Assembly (NCBI RefSeq): GCF_030272615.1
Contig: NW_026729155.1
Location: forward strand, 1-64,000
Source: Cryptomeria japonica
Lineage: Eukaryota; Streptophyta; Pinopsida; Cupressales; Cupressaceae
Direction of reading: 5' to 3'
Length of the DNA stretch: 64,000 bases
Shown piece after piece: positions 36,606 to 47,035 of this stretch. The notes under the pieces are model-generated. The model was not told the origin of the DNA. It made no database searches and saw only the letters and a program-made list of their open reading frames with translations. The translations under genes were made by a program, and so were the position numbers. How positions within the stretch are numbered: the first letter of the stretch is position 1; every line of letters begins with the position of its first letter.

Positions 36606-36636
36606 GACAAACTCTCCCTTCCAGAAGTATAACAAT

Positions 36637-36772
36637 TTGTTAGCTATTTAGTAATTTGGAGGTAAGTTGCTTTGTGAGAGAATATTCATTTTGAATTAGT
36701 TTCATTGTTAGCTATTTAGTAATTTGGAGGTAAGTTGCTTTGTGAGAGAATATTCATTTTGAATTAGTTTCA
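36637..36772 (+). repeat. Perfect 68-bp tandem duplication
   Basis: The unit TTGTTAGCTATTTAG to GAATTAGTTTCA occurs at 36637-36704 and again at 36705-36772 with no difference seen. Copy 1 of the segment has a single unit. Confidence 0.95.
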
Positions 36773-37636
36773 TGAGTTTTCTATGATGTTAGGAATTTGA
36801 TATAACTTTCCTCCTATGTGTCAATCAAGTAATCTAGCTTCTTACTATCAATGCTTGAGAAAGTATTGTTTACAATATTATAAAAATTGTTGAGTATCTT
36901 GTAGATGGGTTTATATATGTTGCTAATAGATATTCAAATAATTATGTCTAGATTTTTGGAGCCATCTTTGTTACAAACGATGAGGTCTTGAAAGACTCAC
37001 ATACTTGTATTATCAAAGAGATTTATGTGATATTGAAGAGATAAAGTGTATCAAGGTCTCTTTAGAGGCTAGTGACATTGGAGGATGGAAGAATTTTCAT
37101 TATCTCAAGTTAGCTTCTTTCTCTAAGATGTGTTTTTCATGAGAAGTATTTTTGGATATTTTTTCTTGCTTTCTTTTAGATGTTTTTTAATTTTTTTTAT
37201 GTTGACAAATTTGAAGAATAAATGTATTGTGAAGGTTATATTTTGGAGAGATGTTTCAGATTTTGTGTTGAGATCAATATGAATTGTCATCCTATGAGCT
37301 TTAGAGTATATGATCGAGAATTATACCCTTTTGTGGTCACCAGACAATGATAATGATATATCATATCTCTTAGGGAATTTTATTGAATAATTCAAGACTA
37401 TGATTCGAGAATTCAAGATTGAGATCTTAAGAAAAGAACTCAAAGGTACACCACTATAAGGGTCAAGAGATAGCTTGATGGAGCCCCACTTGCTTCAAGA
37501 TTTTGTTTTTAAGAAGATCCTCTCAATAATGTGCACTCATATTATGTATTTAACATGTTTTGATGGGTATGCCTTAAGGGTGGGTCCTTAGGGAAAGGTG
37601 AATTTCATATTTTTAGGATCATGTAATAAGGGGCAA

Positions 37637-37812
37637 TGTTGGCATCTATTATATTATATTATATTATATTATATTATATAAATATCTGATATAAATTATT
37701 AATGATGTTATAACAATTGCTCTATTTATCACAACCACATAAACTCCTTTCTATAAATTGATCTCACATCATTGAATGATATACCAAAAACATTTTTATT
37801 TTCCCTCCTTCA
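37637..37812 (+). repeat. 3' LTR of short-LTR element
   Basis: TGTTGGCATC to CCCTCCTTCA, longer than its siblings because of an internal pentanucleotide expansion. Confidence 0.7.
37647..37681 (+). repeat. (TATTA)n microsatellite, about seven units
   Basis: Pentanucleotide ATATT repeated about seven times. The sibling LTRs have only two to three units at the same place. Confidence 0.9.
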
Positions 37813-39544
37813 ACTTATCAATGTTAAAATTACCAAATCTAGCATAACACAATAGTTATATAATTAAAACATAGAACAGTGAGAGAGATCTACAATGAAG
37901 ATACCAAGAAGAACCTAACATTGAAATCTGAGGCTAACCGTACTAGACAAAAGCATTAGACACCTATGTTTAAAGGTGATGGAAGATAAAGACATATCCA
38001 GAAATGAAAACAAAAATCTTTACAAACATGTCTCATAAAAATATAGGTCAACATATTAGGATAGATACATTTAGCACCTTAGTCAAAGGGTTTTGATCCA
38101 TTTAAAATTTGGCAATGTCAATCACTATCTATTATGCTCTTCTAGAGCTTTCTTGTTGTCAAATCTACACCGACACACACAAAAAGAAGGGGAGAAAGGA
38201 TTGTGTCTTATAGGATCTTACCTAAGTAAAGTCTTGTTTTAGTGTTCCCAGTTTATAATGGCTAATTCTAACATAATGTGTGTTCTTGCAAAGGGGGCTA
38301 AATAGTTTATAAGTGCTAAAATTTAAAGATTCTTACTATAGGTATGGGACACTCCCATGGAACCTCACAAAAAACTTTATGTGATGCTTATGAATTATTT
38401 TAACATATTAGTGTGTGCTTACAACCTCAACTGATCATAATTGGTGTAGAAGACTTGAATTATTTAGTGCATTCAATAAACAAGTTATAATTGATGTATT
38501 ACAGATTTGTGCTTTAATTGAATTTGTTTTTCTATCTTGCATGTGCTAGATTAATTTGATAGGGTAGAGTTTTAAATTTGAAATTGATTTGCATTTATAT
38601 GGAACTTACACCATTTTGAAATGACTTATTTAGGATAGTCCTACAAACAAATATCAATTCATGCAAATTGCAAGGTCAACTTTCACCCATTGAAAATTTA
38701 AACCATTGAGACCTAGTCTTTGCAAAATGTGTTACCAAAAAGATGGAAAATGGATAAATAAACCAATTTTTGTCAGAATGACCTTCAAATAAGGCACAGA
38801 TTCCAAAATGAGTTCTAAACTAAGGGTGAAATTGTTAAGGTCAACAATCTATGTCACTACCTCTATATATGGGAACTTTATTTTATTTGTAAAGAGCTAG
38901 ATTGTTAATATCTGTGGTTAGTATTTCTATATTATTTTAACTATTATTTTCAAGTATATGGATCATTTATAATGGTATACCATTATAAATAATTTTAAAA
39001 TAATCAATATGTGATTTTTTCTTTAAATTACAATATATACTATATTTTAAATAATTTTAGGGCATTCAAGTAAAACCTAAGTACACATTTCTTATATTTT
39101 GGTTATGTTTATGTTTTTTATCACTTAAGTATGGAAATAGACCCAATCCCTTATAAAAATAGAAAATATGCAACAAAATTGGGTAGCAATAGAATAGCAA
39201 CTGGCATTACATAGGCAGAAGTGAGACAAAACTCATGAAGCTAACTCACTAGTAAGTAACGTTATAAAAATTAATCCCTCACCTCAACCATAACACAAAG
39301 GCTATCTGAATAGATTCATATGAACATAGACATACATACTACCTAATTGGTTAAACTATATATAAACACTACTAGTAGTTACCACATCAAAATTAAACTT
39401 AGTTTTAGCAGGCAAGCAAATTTCATTTACCAAATAGTTCAAAGAAATAATCTTAGAAATAATATAACTAATCAACAATAACCCTAAAAGGATCCTAACA
39501 CTATTAAAACTATCAATAACAATAATATTTAAAAGGACAATAAA

Positions 39545-40268
39545 AAGACACCAATTATAGCACTCCACCATTAGCAAAAATATTTTTACTATTGAGGATG
39601 TCCTAGTTCCTAGCAAGTCTCCTCATCTATTCCTACCAAGATTCTTGATCTGGATCTTCATCATTTTTCTCATCTTAGGAATTATCCTTTTCTATTTTTT
39701 TCTCAGACATCTTCCTAAGTTTACTCTATCCGGAGATAAAACCCATTGTAACTTTGTGCATGATATCATCAATAATGGTACAGATAGAACTCAAAGCCTT
39801 GTTCATCTTTCTTTTTTTTGTGACATTTCTCAACTCTAGTATCAGCATTCGTAAACCTAACCTGAAGGTGAACAATTTGACCATTTAATTTGGCAATGTT
39901 GTTTATCTGGCTTCTCCAAGGGAGAATCTTGAGAAAAGGGCTCCACATCATTTTATCCATAATTAGTAGGAGACATGGATTTTTGAATTGATCTTTCACC
40001 ATATTCCTTAGGATCATTAGTATCCTTTCGATTATCACCACTCTCATCATCCTATTCCTCTTCAATCTCTTGAAATTCATCATACTCTAAACCTTCAAAG
40101 AAGTCCACATCTTCTTCAAGAACATAATTCTCAGCAAGTTCAAGGATGACCTCCTTAACTTCCACTTTTCCCTTTTTATCCTTAGCAATGAAACAGATAG
40201 AGAATCTCTCACCTGAGATACCTTCTTGTTCGTCATAATATTTCTTAGCTTCTCCTCATCTCCACACC
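39545..40268 (-). pseudogene. Decayed coding remnant of unknown family
   Basis: On the minus strand a frame from about 40258 reads AKKYYDEQEGISGERFSICF, KGKVEVKEVILELAENYVL and an acidic segment ending FQEIEEE before TAG. Further on, in another frame, are DEKNDEDPDQESW, MRRLARN and DILNSKNIFANGGVL, separated by single TAG or TAA codons where glutamine would fit. It looks like a transposon-encoded acidic gag-like or accessory protein. It lies only in copy 2 of the segmental duplication. I cannot name the family. Confidence 0.4.
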
Positions 40269-41118
40269 CCAATTTTATCTATAGTTGTGATCCGTAGTGT
40301 CTTCAAATTTTGGTGGGAAGTGTTTGACCCAAAAAGAAATGTTCTACTCATTTAGAATTTGGGACCTTATAGTTACTAAGTATAGGTAGTGATTACTACT
40401 TTTGACTTTATATTAGATATGGTTTTGTTTATTCATGGCTTCAAACACTATTTATATAGTAGTAATTATATTTTAAGTTAAGGAGTTTGGCATTTGATTT
40501 CTGGTTTGTATTTTTAAGATTGATATGTCATATTCTATGTTTTATTGTTTATATTTGTTGATTTCAAACATATGTTCTAAGTTTAGCATACATGTTCATG
40601 ATAGATAAAAATTTCTGATGCATTAATTTAGAATATGGGTCAAATAATGGATGACTCAAAATTATGCAATTGTCGTTATACTTTATTAAAATGCAATCTA
40701 AATGTAAATGAATGAGCTAGAGATCTCTCTAATCAATGGCTCATAGGTAGAATTCATGTTGGAGTTTGTACAAGTGGTTTAGCAAGCTAAGCAAACTTGT
40801 TCCTGGAGGAGTCTTCATAGATAAATATGGTTCCATGAAGTAGTATGGAGATGGTCAATATTTTATTCCAATCAATATATCTTAAATATAATTAAATGTT
40901 AAATCATATATATTATAAAATTTTGTTTTTGGGAAAACTACTGATAAAATACAATTTGATAAGTTAATATATAATTTAATACAATATAGGAACAACATAA
41001 ATCAAGGTCCACTATTCATATTTGAGCCCCTTCACTATATTTTCCTTTATTCATGAGTTGATAGGCTCTTAGGATATTCATTTGCTTCCCTCTAAAAAAT
41101 CCCATGCATGCATATATG

Positions 41119-41789
41119 TTGGAACATTTAGACATTAGGTCCATGTCTAAGCCTTGCCTTCAATATGGCTTTATTCAATTGAGAATTTGGAGACTATAAG
41201 GTGTGAACATATTCTTTCTTGCAATCTCTACATTACAACCATGGTGATTTGTATGTGGCGTGGGCCTTTATCCTTCATTGAGTGTTGGATCAATCCCTTT
41301 TATGGTTAACACTATGATTTGTTCATTATCTATGCTTGTGCTTAAGGGAGATTATTGAGATCTCACCTCAAAATGCTAATATACTAAAATTCTAGTTGGA
41401 TCTTACAAAGTCCCTTCCTTAGTGGCCAATAGGTGTAATCTTATCTGATGAATTATATGTAAAAAAATTCTCATTCAACTACTTGTATTGCTAGCTATAT
41501 ATCTGAAGGGTCCTATCCATAATCTATCAACCTATCTTAAAGAAGTGGTTATTTCTTATTCACAATAATTTTGTTTCTATATAAATGGTAATAGAAATGC
41601 AAAATGACACATAGCTATTTGAATTTGGAATTAACTTCTTATAATACATTAGAGTTACTAGAACCAATCATCATAGACTTTATATAATATAAATTTATTT
41701 AAACTATATCACTTCCTCCAAATGTTGTAGAATCCTATTAACAATCATATTCAACATTTATAGTTAGTATATATATTATCTTTAGCCAA
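41119..41789. other. No gene recognised
   Basis: AT-rich sequence right of the duplication boundary; begins TGTTGGAACATTT, which could be an LTR start, but no partner was found. Confidence 0.35.
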
Positions 41790-42269
41790 ATATTGGGTAA
41801 ACTATGGCGAAGCCCCAAAGTCCACATGAAGCATCCATTTGGATCAAGATAATAGAAAACATAAATCAAACTAGTATTTGGCTAGAGCACATGTAGACTG
41901 ATTAGTAGGGGAGAACCTAGTCATTTGGTTTGCCTTTATATTAGTGGGTCTAGGTAACCACAATTAGATCCTATCTATTATTTTATCATTAAAAATCTTT
42001 TTGATTTTCTCTAGTAATGACAAAAGTGGGAGAGATTGAAAGAGTTAATCAAAAAAATTTATTAATTTTGGATACCAAAAGTTTCCTCCACTAGTGAGTG
42101 GTAGAGAGGTAGAATAACTACTACCAAGTTACAACTATCTCTACTAATCATGATGCCCTCACATGTGAGGATAAGTACCCTTAAAATGAACCTTTTAATG
42201 ACCTCAACTCTTGAGAAAGATGACTATGACCATAGTTACACACATAAGGAGTAGAGAAATATCGAGCAT

Positions 42270-42712
42270 TGATGGGAGTTCAAGAAACTCTTGCAACAAT
42301 AAGAGGGACATTATATTAACAATCAAATAATTCATGTACTTGACCCACCTCAAGTGAAAAAATATTCTTTTTCACTTGAATTTATAATAAAATTGGTGAG
42401 GAGATTAACTTCTATTGTTTCCAAACTTGAAGCAACTTGTGAAATTATAGATTTGGTTGAGATACACAACACAGGGAAAACTTTACTAGGGTACCAAAGA
42501 CAAGCTACACTACCCAAAAAGCCTTGCGCCCCAATGTACTAATACTGACGCCTAGTTCAAATCCTAGAGGTCAAGCTCTACATACCTTACACTGACAATC
42601 TAGTCTCCTAGATAAAGATGACATTAGGAGAATGAGACCAAATCAAATTGTGAATAGCCATTTTTATAAGAATCATATTCATACTACCCAAATTCCAAGA
42701 GAAGATTATCAT
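42270..42712 (-). pseudogene. LINE ORF2, endonuclease N-terminus
   Basis: From ATG 42712 the frame reads MIIFSWNLGSMN, HNLIWSHSPNVIFI*ETRLS. This is the start of an APE-type endonuclease, with the asparagine of S-W-N and the F-I-Q-E-T block whose glutamate binds metal. TAG replaces the expected glutamine codon. It continues with GAQGFLGSV and CLWYPSKV, matching the G-x-S-G-G-I and L-W-x-P blocks. Later blocks are not convincing. Confidence 0.6.
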
Positions 42713-42959
42713 TTTTGAGATGGAGAGAAATGAGAATCAATGGTTCACTAAACTAAACTCAACTATTATCTCAGCAATTAACTTCATTTTTTCTTGATAC
42801 TTCTTATTGTCCACCTTAGGAGGCTTCTCTAGAACACCTTTTTTAAGATTTTTACTGAAGCCCAAGTACAAGTGGGGTTCCCTTACTCTTACCAACAACC
42901 TTAGGGTGCTTCTATATATTATCAATAGAACAGGGTAAACTTGAGCACTCCATCACCTC

Positions 42960-44218
42960 TTTACACTTAGTAGATTCTGGCTCACCCAAAGTTAACGAAG
43001 AAATACCTATATCCATATGGGCATCAAGACCTCTAATCTATGAAGCATGGGGAAGAATGCTTTCCTTCTCACTAAGTGTTTTGATTTGTACTCATAAGTT
43101 CCTGACCAATAGACAACCCCACAAGAACCTCATCAAACTAATCTAAATCTTCTAAAGCATAAAATTTATTGATGACCTAATCAATCTATATATCCTCTAG
43201 TGATCTCTTCTACCCTCTACCCTTATTATAGGGATTGAATAGGACAAAAACTTCTTTGTCTTCTACCATAGGATATTTTCCTTTACCCTATTTAGGATAT
43301 GGAAAAGATGGCTCACTGAACTTGAAATCACTATAGGGTAAGATTTAAAATACATGCCCTGCTAATAACCATATTCATGAGAGACCTATCACCAAAAAGG
43401 GATGCTTTCATAGTCAATCTATTAATCCAAGAGGTGGATCCAAGATAGGTTTCCATAGAATCCAGTAAGGGTTTTCTTAAATCAATTTCAAAGAAAACAC
43501 ATACATAAGTGTTACCATTTTGTCCATAGTTTGTTGCGATAGATCCACTAGTTTGCCAACTAATAGTGCAACCAAATGAAAAATATCATGTCTCCAAAAT
43601 TCTAGTGGTAATCATGGAAGATGCCCTAACTACTACTCTAGATGCAAGATGCTCTGAAGGATTGAAGCCAACATGCCATGACTTGATAAAAAGTTGTACT
43701 TGATTATAAAAGTAAGGCCCACCCTTGAAGGCCTTATTTAGATTAGAAATGGATGATAAAACCACCAAGAAATAGTTGTTGGTATCTAGTATTACCTCCA
43801 TACCACCCTTTGGATTCCAAGTATGTCGAACCCATGACTCCAAAAAAGAGACCTAAATTCCCATAATCTAACAAATTAGAGTGTGGTTGGACATATAGTT
43901 GACATCTTCCTCCACTGTATTAAATTACTAATCACCAAAATGGGCCTATGTTCACTACTTGTGAGACATCCATTCACCTTAAATGAGTAAAAATATCCAT
44001 TCTAAGAAGAACATTCTTTGTTAGTAGACTTTTTCCATTTCAGAACCTAAATTTTGATTCAAAATGGGTGACAATATTGCTACAATCAAAAGATTACTGA
44101 ATGGAAGGGTTTCAATCACTAGAGAACCTCCATGCAAGGTTGCGCAAGGCCTTATAGAGGAAAGCACAAATAGAAAAAAACACCGAAACCTCAAGTAAGG
44201 AACCCTCACCAGCCACAA
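42960..44218 (-). pseudogene. LINE ORF1 with DUF4283-like domain
   Basis: The clearest segment is 43586-43843: ESWVRHTWNPKGGMEVIL, NNYFLVVLSSISNLNKAF, KGGPYFYNQVQLFIKSWHVG, FNPSEHLAS. The spacing W...GG..G-P-Y-F/Y....LFIKxW..xFxP is that of the nucleic-acid-binding DUF4283 domain in plant LINE ORF1 and related gag-like proteins. The expected valine-W-V-R-L block after it is only partly kept (RVVVRASSM). Flanking frames are broken by stops. ORF1 would package LINE RNA; this copy cannot. Confidence 0.65.
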
Positions 44219-44500
44219 GGGTGAGAAATACTAACACTCACATAAGAAAGAAACACAAATTTGTCTATGTCAACCTTTGACCACCACAAAGCTCACACCA
44301 ATCTACAAGCTCACCAAAGACTTCAAAATGCACCCAACAATGGCTTCAAATGATCGCCCAAACACTGCAAAGAAAACTCACTTCCTCTGCTCACACAAAT
44401 AGCCTAACCATGCCACCACTAAAACTAGAACATAGAACAAAATAATAGCTAGGGCGTCTTGGCCCTAGCTGACCCAAGCACCATTTTCCAATAATCCGTA

Positions 44501-45948
44501 AAAATCATTAAGTAACAACTATTTAATTTTTCCATATCAATAGGGGGCACACAACTTGATGATGGTGCACACTTGAAGATTTACTGTGTAGGCAAATTTA
44601 GCTATCAACCTATAAAAGAGCACCATTCCACATGCTATCTTATAGAGCATACTTAAGTTTGAATAGAGTAAGGAACATGTCCATCAATAGATTCAACAAT
44701 GGATCCTACGTGACTCGTATGTTTAACACACATTTGTACAAAGAAATAATAAGAGACGCCTATAATTATGCTAGCTATGCAATTCATTTTGAACTTATAA
44801 GCAAACGGCCCAAGACAAAACCTTATGTGTACGCAAAATGAACAAGGGCTACGCAGCAGCATAGTTCCCGCCAAAGCTAGCAGGATGGTTTTATTAAGAA
44901 TGGTTTGTGATTGGTATTTTTTGTGGTTGGATATCAGACCTACAAATTGCAACACACCTTATGCATTTAGTAAGCCTGTACCATGCAATTTACATTATAA
45001 GTTGTCCTTTAGTTACTATTGTTAATTTGCACTTGCTACACTTTTTAGTTTTTTGCTGATGTAACTTGCATCACATAAACTCTTCGAAAACCTTCCCATT
45101 ACAAGATAGACAAAAGAAAAATTCATGAATATTCATATCATTGACACAAACAAGCAATAAACAATGTAGAACTAAGAGGCTATGGTTACTGAACTAAAAT
45201 GACATCCCAAACATTTTATTAGAACAGATTTGATTTTGCATGGTGGATTTTATGTCTTACAGGTTTTATCTTATATAAGGACATTGGAAACCCACTGCGG
45301 CTAAGGGAATTACCCAGTAAAGATACGCCTCGCATAGAGGAGGGTTACCTCTATTTAATAAACTGAAGTATTTTTTTTTTATATTAATACTATTAATATT
45401 ATAAATAAAGATAATATTAATATATATTAATAATTTTATAATTGAATAACATTACACGGTAATAAATATAGAACTAAAATCTAGGTTAAAAAAATTACAT
45501 AATAAAAATTCCAAAAGCAAACAAAAATATAATGAAAAAATGTAAACATACAGAATAGAAACTACCAATGATGCTACTCAAATGCTGCAGGAATGCTCCA
45601 GATAATTGAACAAACACTTCCACATCCTATGTAGTTTTAAGAAACATCTCAAAACCAATAGAACCCATGAAAAAATGCCTTCATATCAAGAAACAAGGAC
45701 AATGAAGGAAAAAATGCAGACTAAGCATGATGAATACATTCCTCAGAGGGACACAACAATGAAAGGGCAACCACCTGTGCATCGAGTCTTAGCAAACTGT
45801 GAACTTGAAGTGTTGTTCCTCAACAATAAGCAATTTAGCGGAGAACAAAATGTTTTTTCTTCTACACCTACACTTGCCTCTGCCACGCACTATCTACTCC
45901 TAAATATTTATCCAGATCAGCATTATAGCAAGCATCATTAACTCTAAC
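44501..45948. other. No gene recognised; one strong TATA box
   Basis: TATAAAAGAG at 44611-44620 on the plus strand is a good TATA box, but no convincing reading frame follows. Around 45295-45350 is a small CpG-containing block with short inverted motifs (GGGAATTACCC). Confidence 0.35.
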
Positions 45949-46465
45949 CTTGAAAAGCCCGCATTCTCTTGCCTTGTGAAAGGATTTTTCTCCTGACATT
46001 CTGCACCTGCGAATAACAGGAATTCTCATTTCACGTGAAGGCAACAATATCGCTTAAATAATTCCATCCAATGAAAAGTCATAAAATTTTATTTTTTTAA
46101 TGCATTTTGGTTAAAAAATGTTTATTTTAAACAATTTAAACATTGCAAAACACAAAATTGCACTTCATGAAATAATTTATATGCAATATCATTGGATACA
46201 GCAAAGAAAAATTATTCGAAAGTTAAAGCTAAACCTCGACAATAGTTCCTTTAAAGGGCAGGAACTAATCACATAGCACTATGGCACAAAAACTCTAATC
46301 CACTTACATGGACCCCATCCATACTATAACCCCGAACATTCCCGAGTCGAAAAATAATCTTCCATGAATCCACCATATAATTCATAAGCGTGTAATAAGA
46401 GCGCCTCGCATATGAGTTGATAGCGAATGCACGATAATAACTGGTGGTTCGGCTTATTCTAGCCA
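45949..46465 (-). CDS. Possible two-exon fragment of an unrecognised gene
   Basis: On the minus strand TTTTTCATTTGCAG (acceptor) is followed by 158 bases (46465-46308) open in one frame: ARISRTTSYYRAFAINSYAR, RSYYTLMNYMVDSWKIIFRL, GNVRGYSMDGVH. This ends in GTAAGTGG (donor). After an AT-rich 300-base gap, TTATTCGCAG precedes 58 bases (46006-45949) ending CAAG-GTTAG. Phases are compatible, and 158 + 58 is a multiple of three. The first candidate exon is CpG-rich, unlike the flanking repeats. No domain is recognised, and no further exons were identified on either side. It may be a relic. Confidence 0.3.
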
Positions 46466-46613
46466 CTGCAAATGAAAAACTGTCGCTTATCAATAGAGCC
46501 CATGATTTTCAACATTATACTGCTTCACACATTCAGCCTACCATATTCACACGAGAAAAGTCACATGAAAACATAGGAAAAACGCAGCCAACGAAAAAGA
46601 CTACAGCAGCACC

Positions 46614-46643
46614 ACAAAAAAAACAAAAAAAACAAAAAAAACT
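46614..46643 (+). repeat. (CAAAAAAA)n short tract
   Basis: Three near-perfect octamers of C followed by seven or eight A. Confidence 0.8.
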
Positions 46644-47035
46644 AAGCAGCCTATACATTCAGCGTTACAAAAACACCAGCGTTACACTTATGGAATTTAT
46701 TGGAGATGCACACATTTTTTTGGTAACATAGTGTTATCCGTGCCACTAGTAATCATGCTTACACTGTCTCTAACAATATAGAGTCATCGTTTCACAACGA
46801 TTGATTTAAGAAGTTTGTTGAACATTGAAACGAATCAACATAGTGAGAGGGAGGCTCCTTATCAAGAAATGCCAGTAGCAATCCTGTAAACATCTTAAAA
46901 TTTATTTATCTATTACAACTAAAGAAAACACCTATTTCTATCTAATTCTCTTGATTTGGAGCATAAAAGGCAACACGACATCAAACTAAGAGAAAATAAA
47001 TGTTGGTTGTTGGTTCTTCCCTAAAAAAGAGTACA

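Larger units (their letters stand above)
35253..37812 (+). mobile_element. Short-LTR retroelement (156-bp LTRs), no recognisable pol
   Basis: Left LTR 35253-35408, two-base spacer, primer site TGGCATCGGAGC at 35411-35422 (two differences from TGGTATCAGAGC), internal 2.2 kb, purine-rich AAGGGGCAA, right LTR 37637-37812. The bases before the left LTR are GGTTA. After the right LTR they are ACTTA, and after the related LTR of the duplicate they are AGTTA, which fits a decayed 5-bp target duplication. No gag, protease, integrase or RT motif is seen in the interior, so it is non-autonomous, similar in plan to TRIM or small LARD elements. Which larger family mobilised it is unknown. The internal sequence could include captured host sequence, but I recognise none. 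Confidence 0.65.
36606..41118 (+). repeat. Segmental duplication, copy 2
   Basis: Colinear with 18749-25066 (shared blocks listed there). A 1.15-kb stretch (about 39120-40275), unrelated to the copy-1 insert, sits at the homologous point. The left boundary falls inside the short-LTR element and the right boundary at ATGCATATATG. Confidence 0.75.
41790..44500 (-). mobile_element. L1-type LINE, decayed, ORF1 and start of ORF2
   Basis: On the minus strand an ORF1 with the plant LINE DUF4283-type domain is followed by the start of an ORF2 endonuclease about 870 bases further on, the normal order of plant L1 elements. The reverse-transcriptase part of ORF2 is not visible; similarity fades by about 41800. 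Stops occur throughout. The 5' leader extends to about 44500 (GCTAGGGCCAAGACGCCC on the minus strand). No poly(A) end or target duplication was found. Confidence 0.65.

Noticed and set aside
44632-44955. Overlapping frames downstream of a strong TATA box
   Set aside because: Both strands are open over the same bases and neither resembles a known protein.
45295-45355. Small CpG-containing block with inverted motifs considered as a regulatory element or MITE end
   Set aside because: No terminal inverted repeats or target duplication could be paired with it.
45606-45941. 111-codon plus-strand frame
   Set aside because: No recognisable domain or codon pattern; begins in low-complexity A-rich sequence and adjoins the minus-strand candidate exons.
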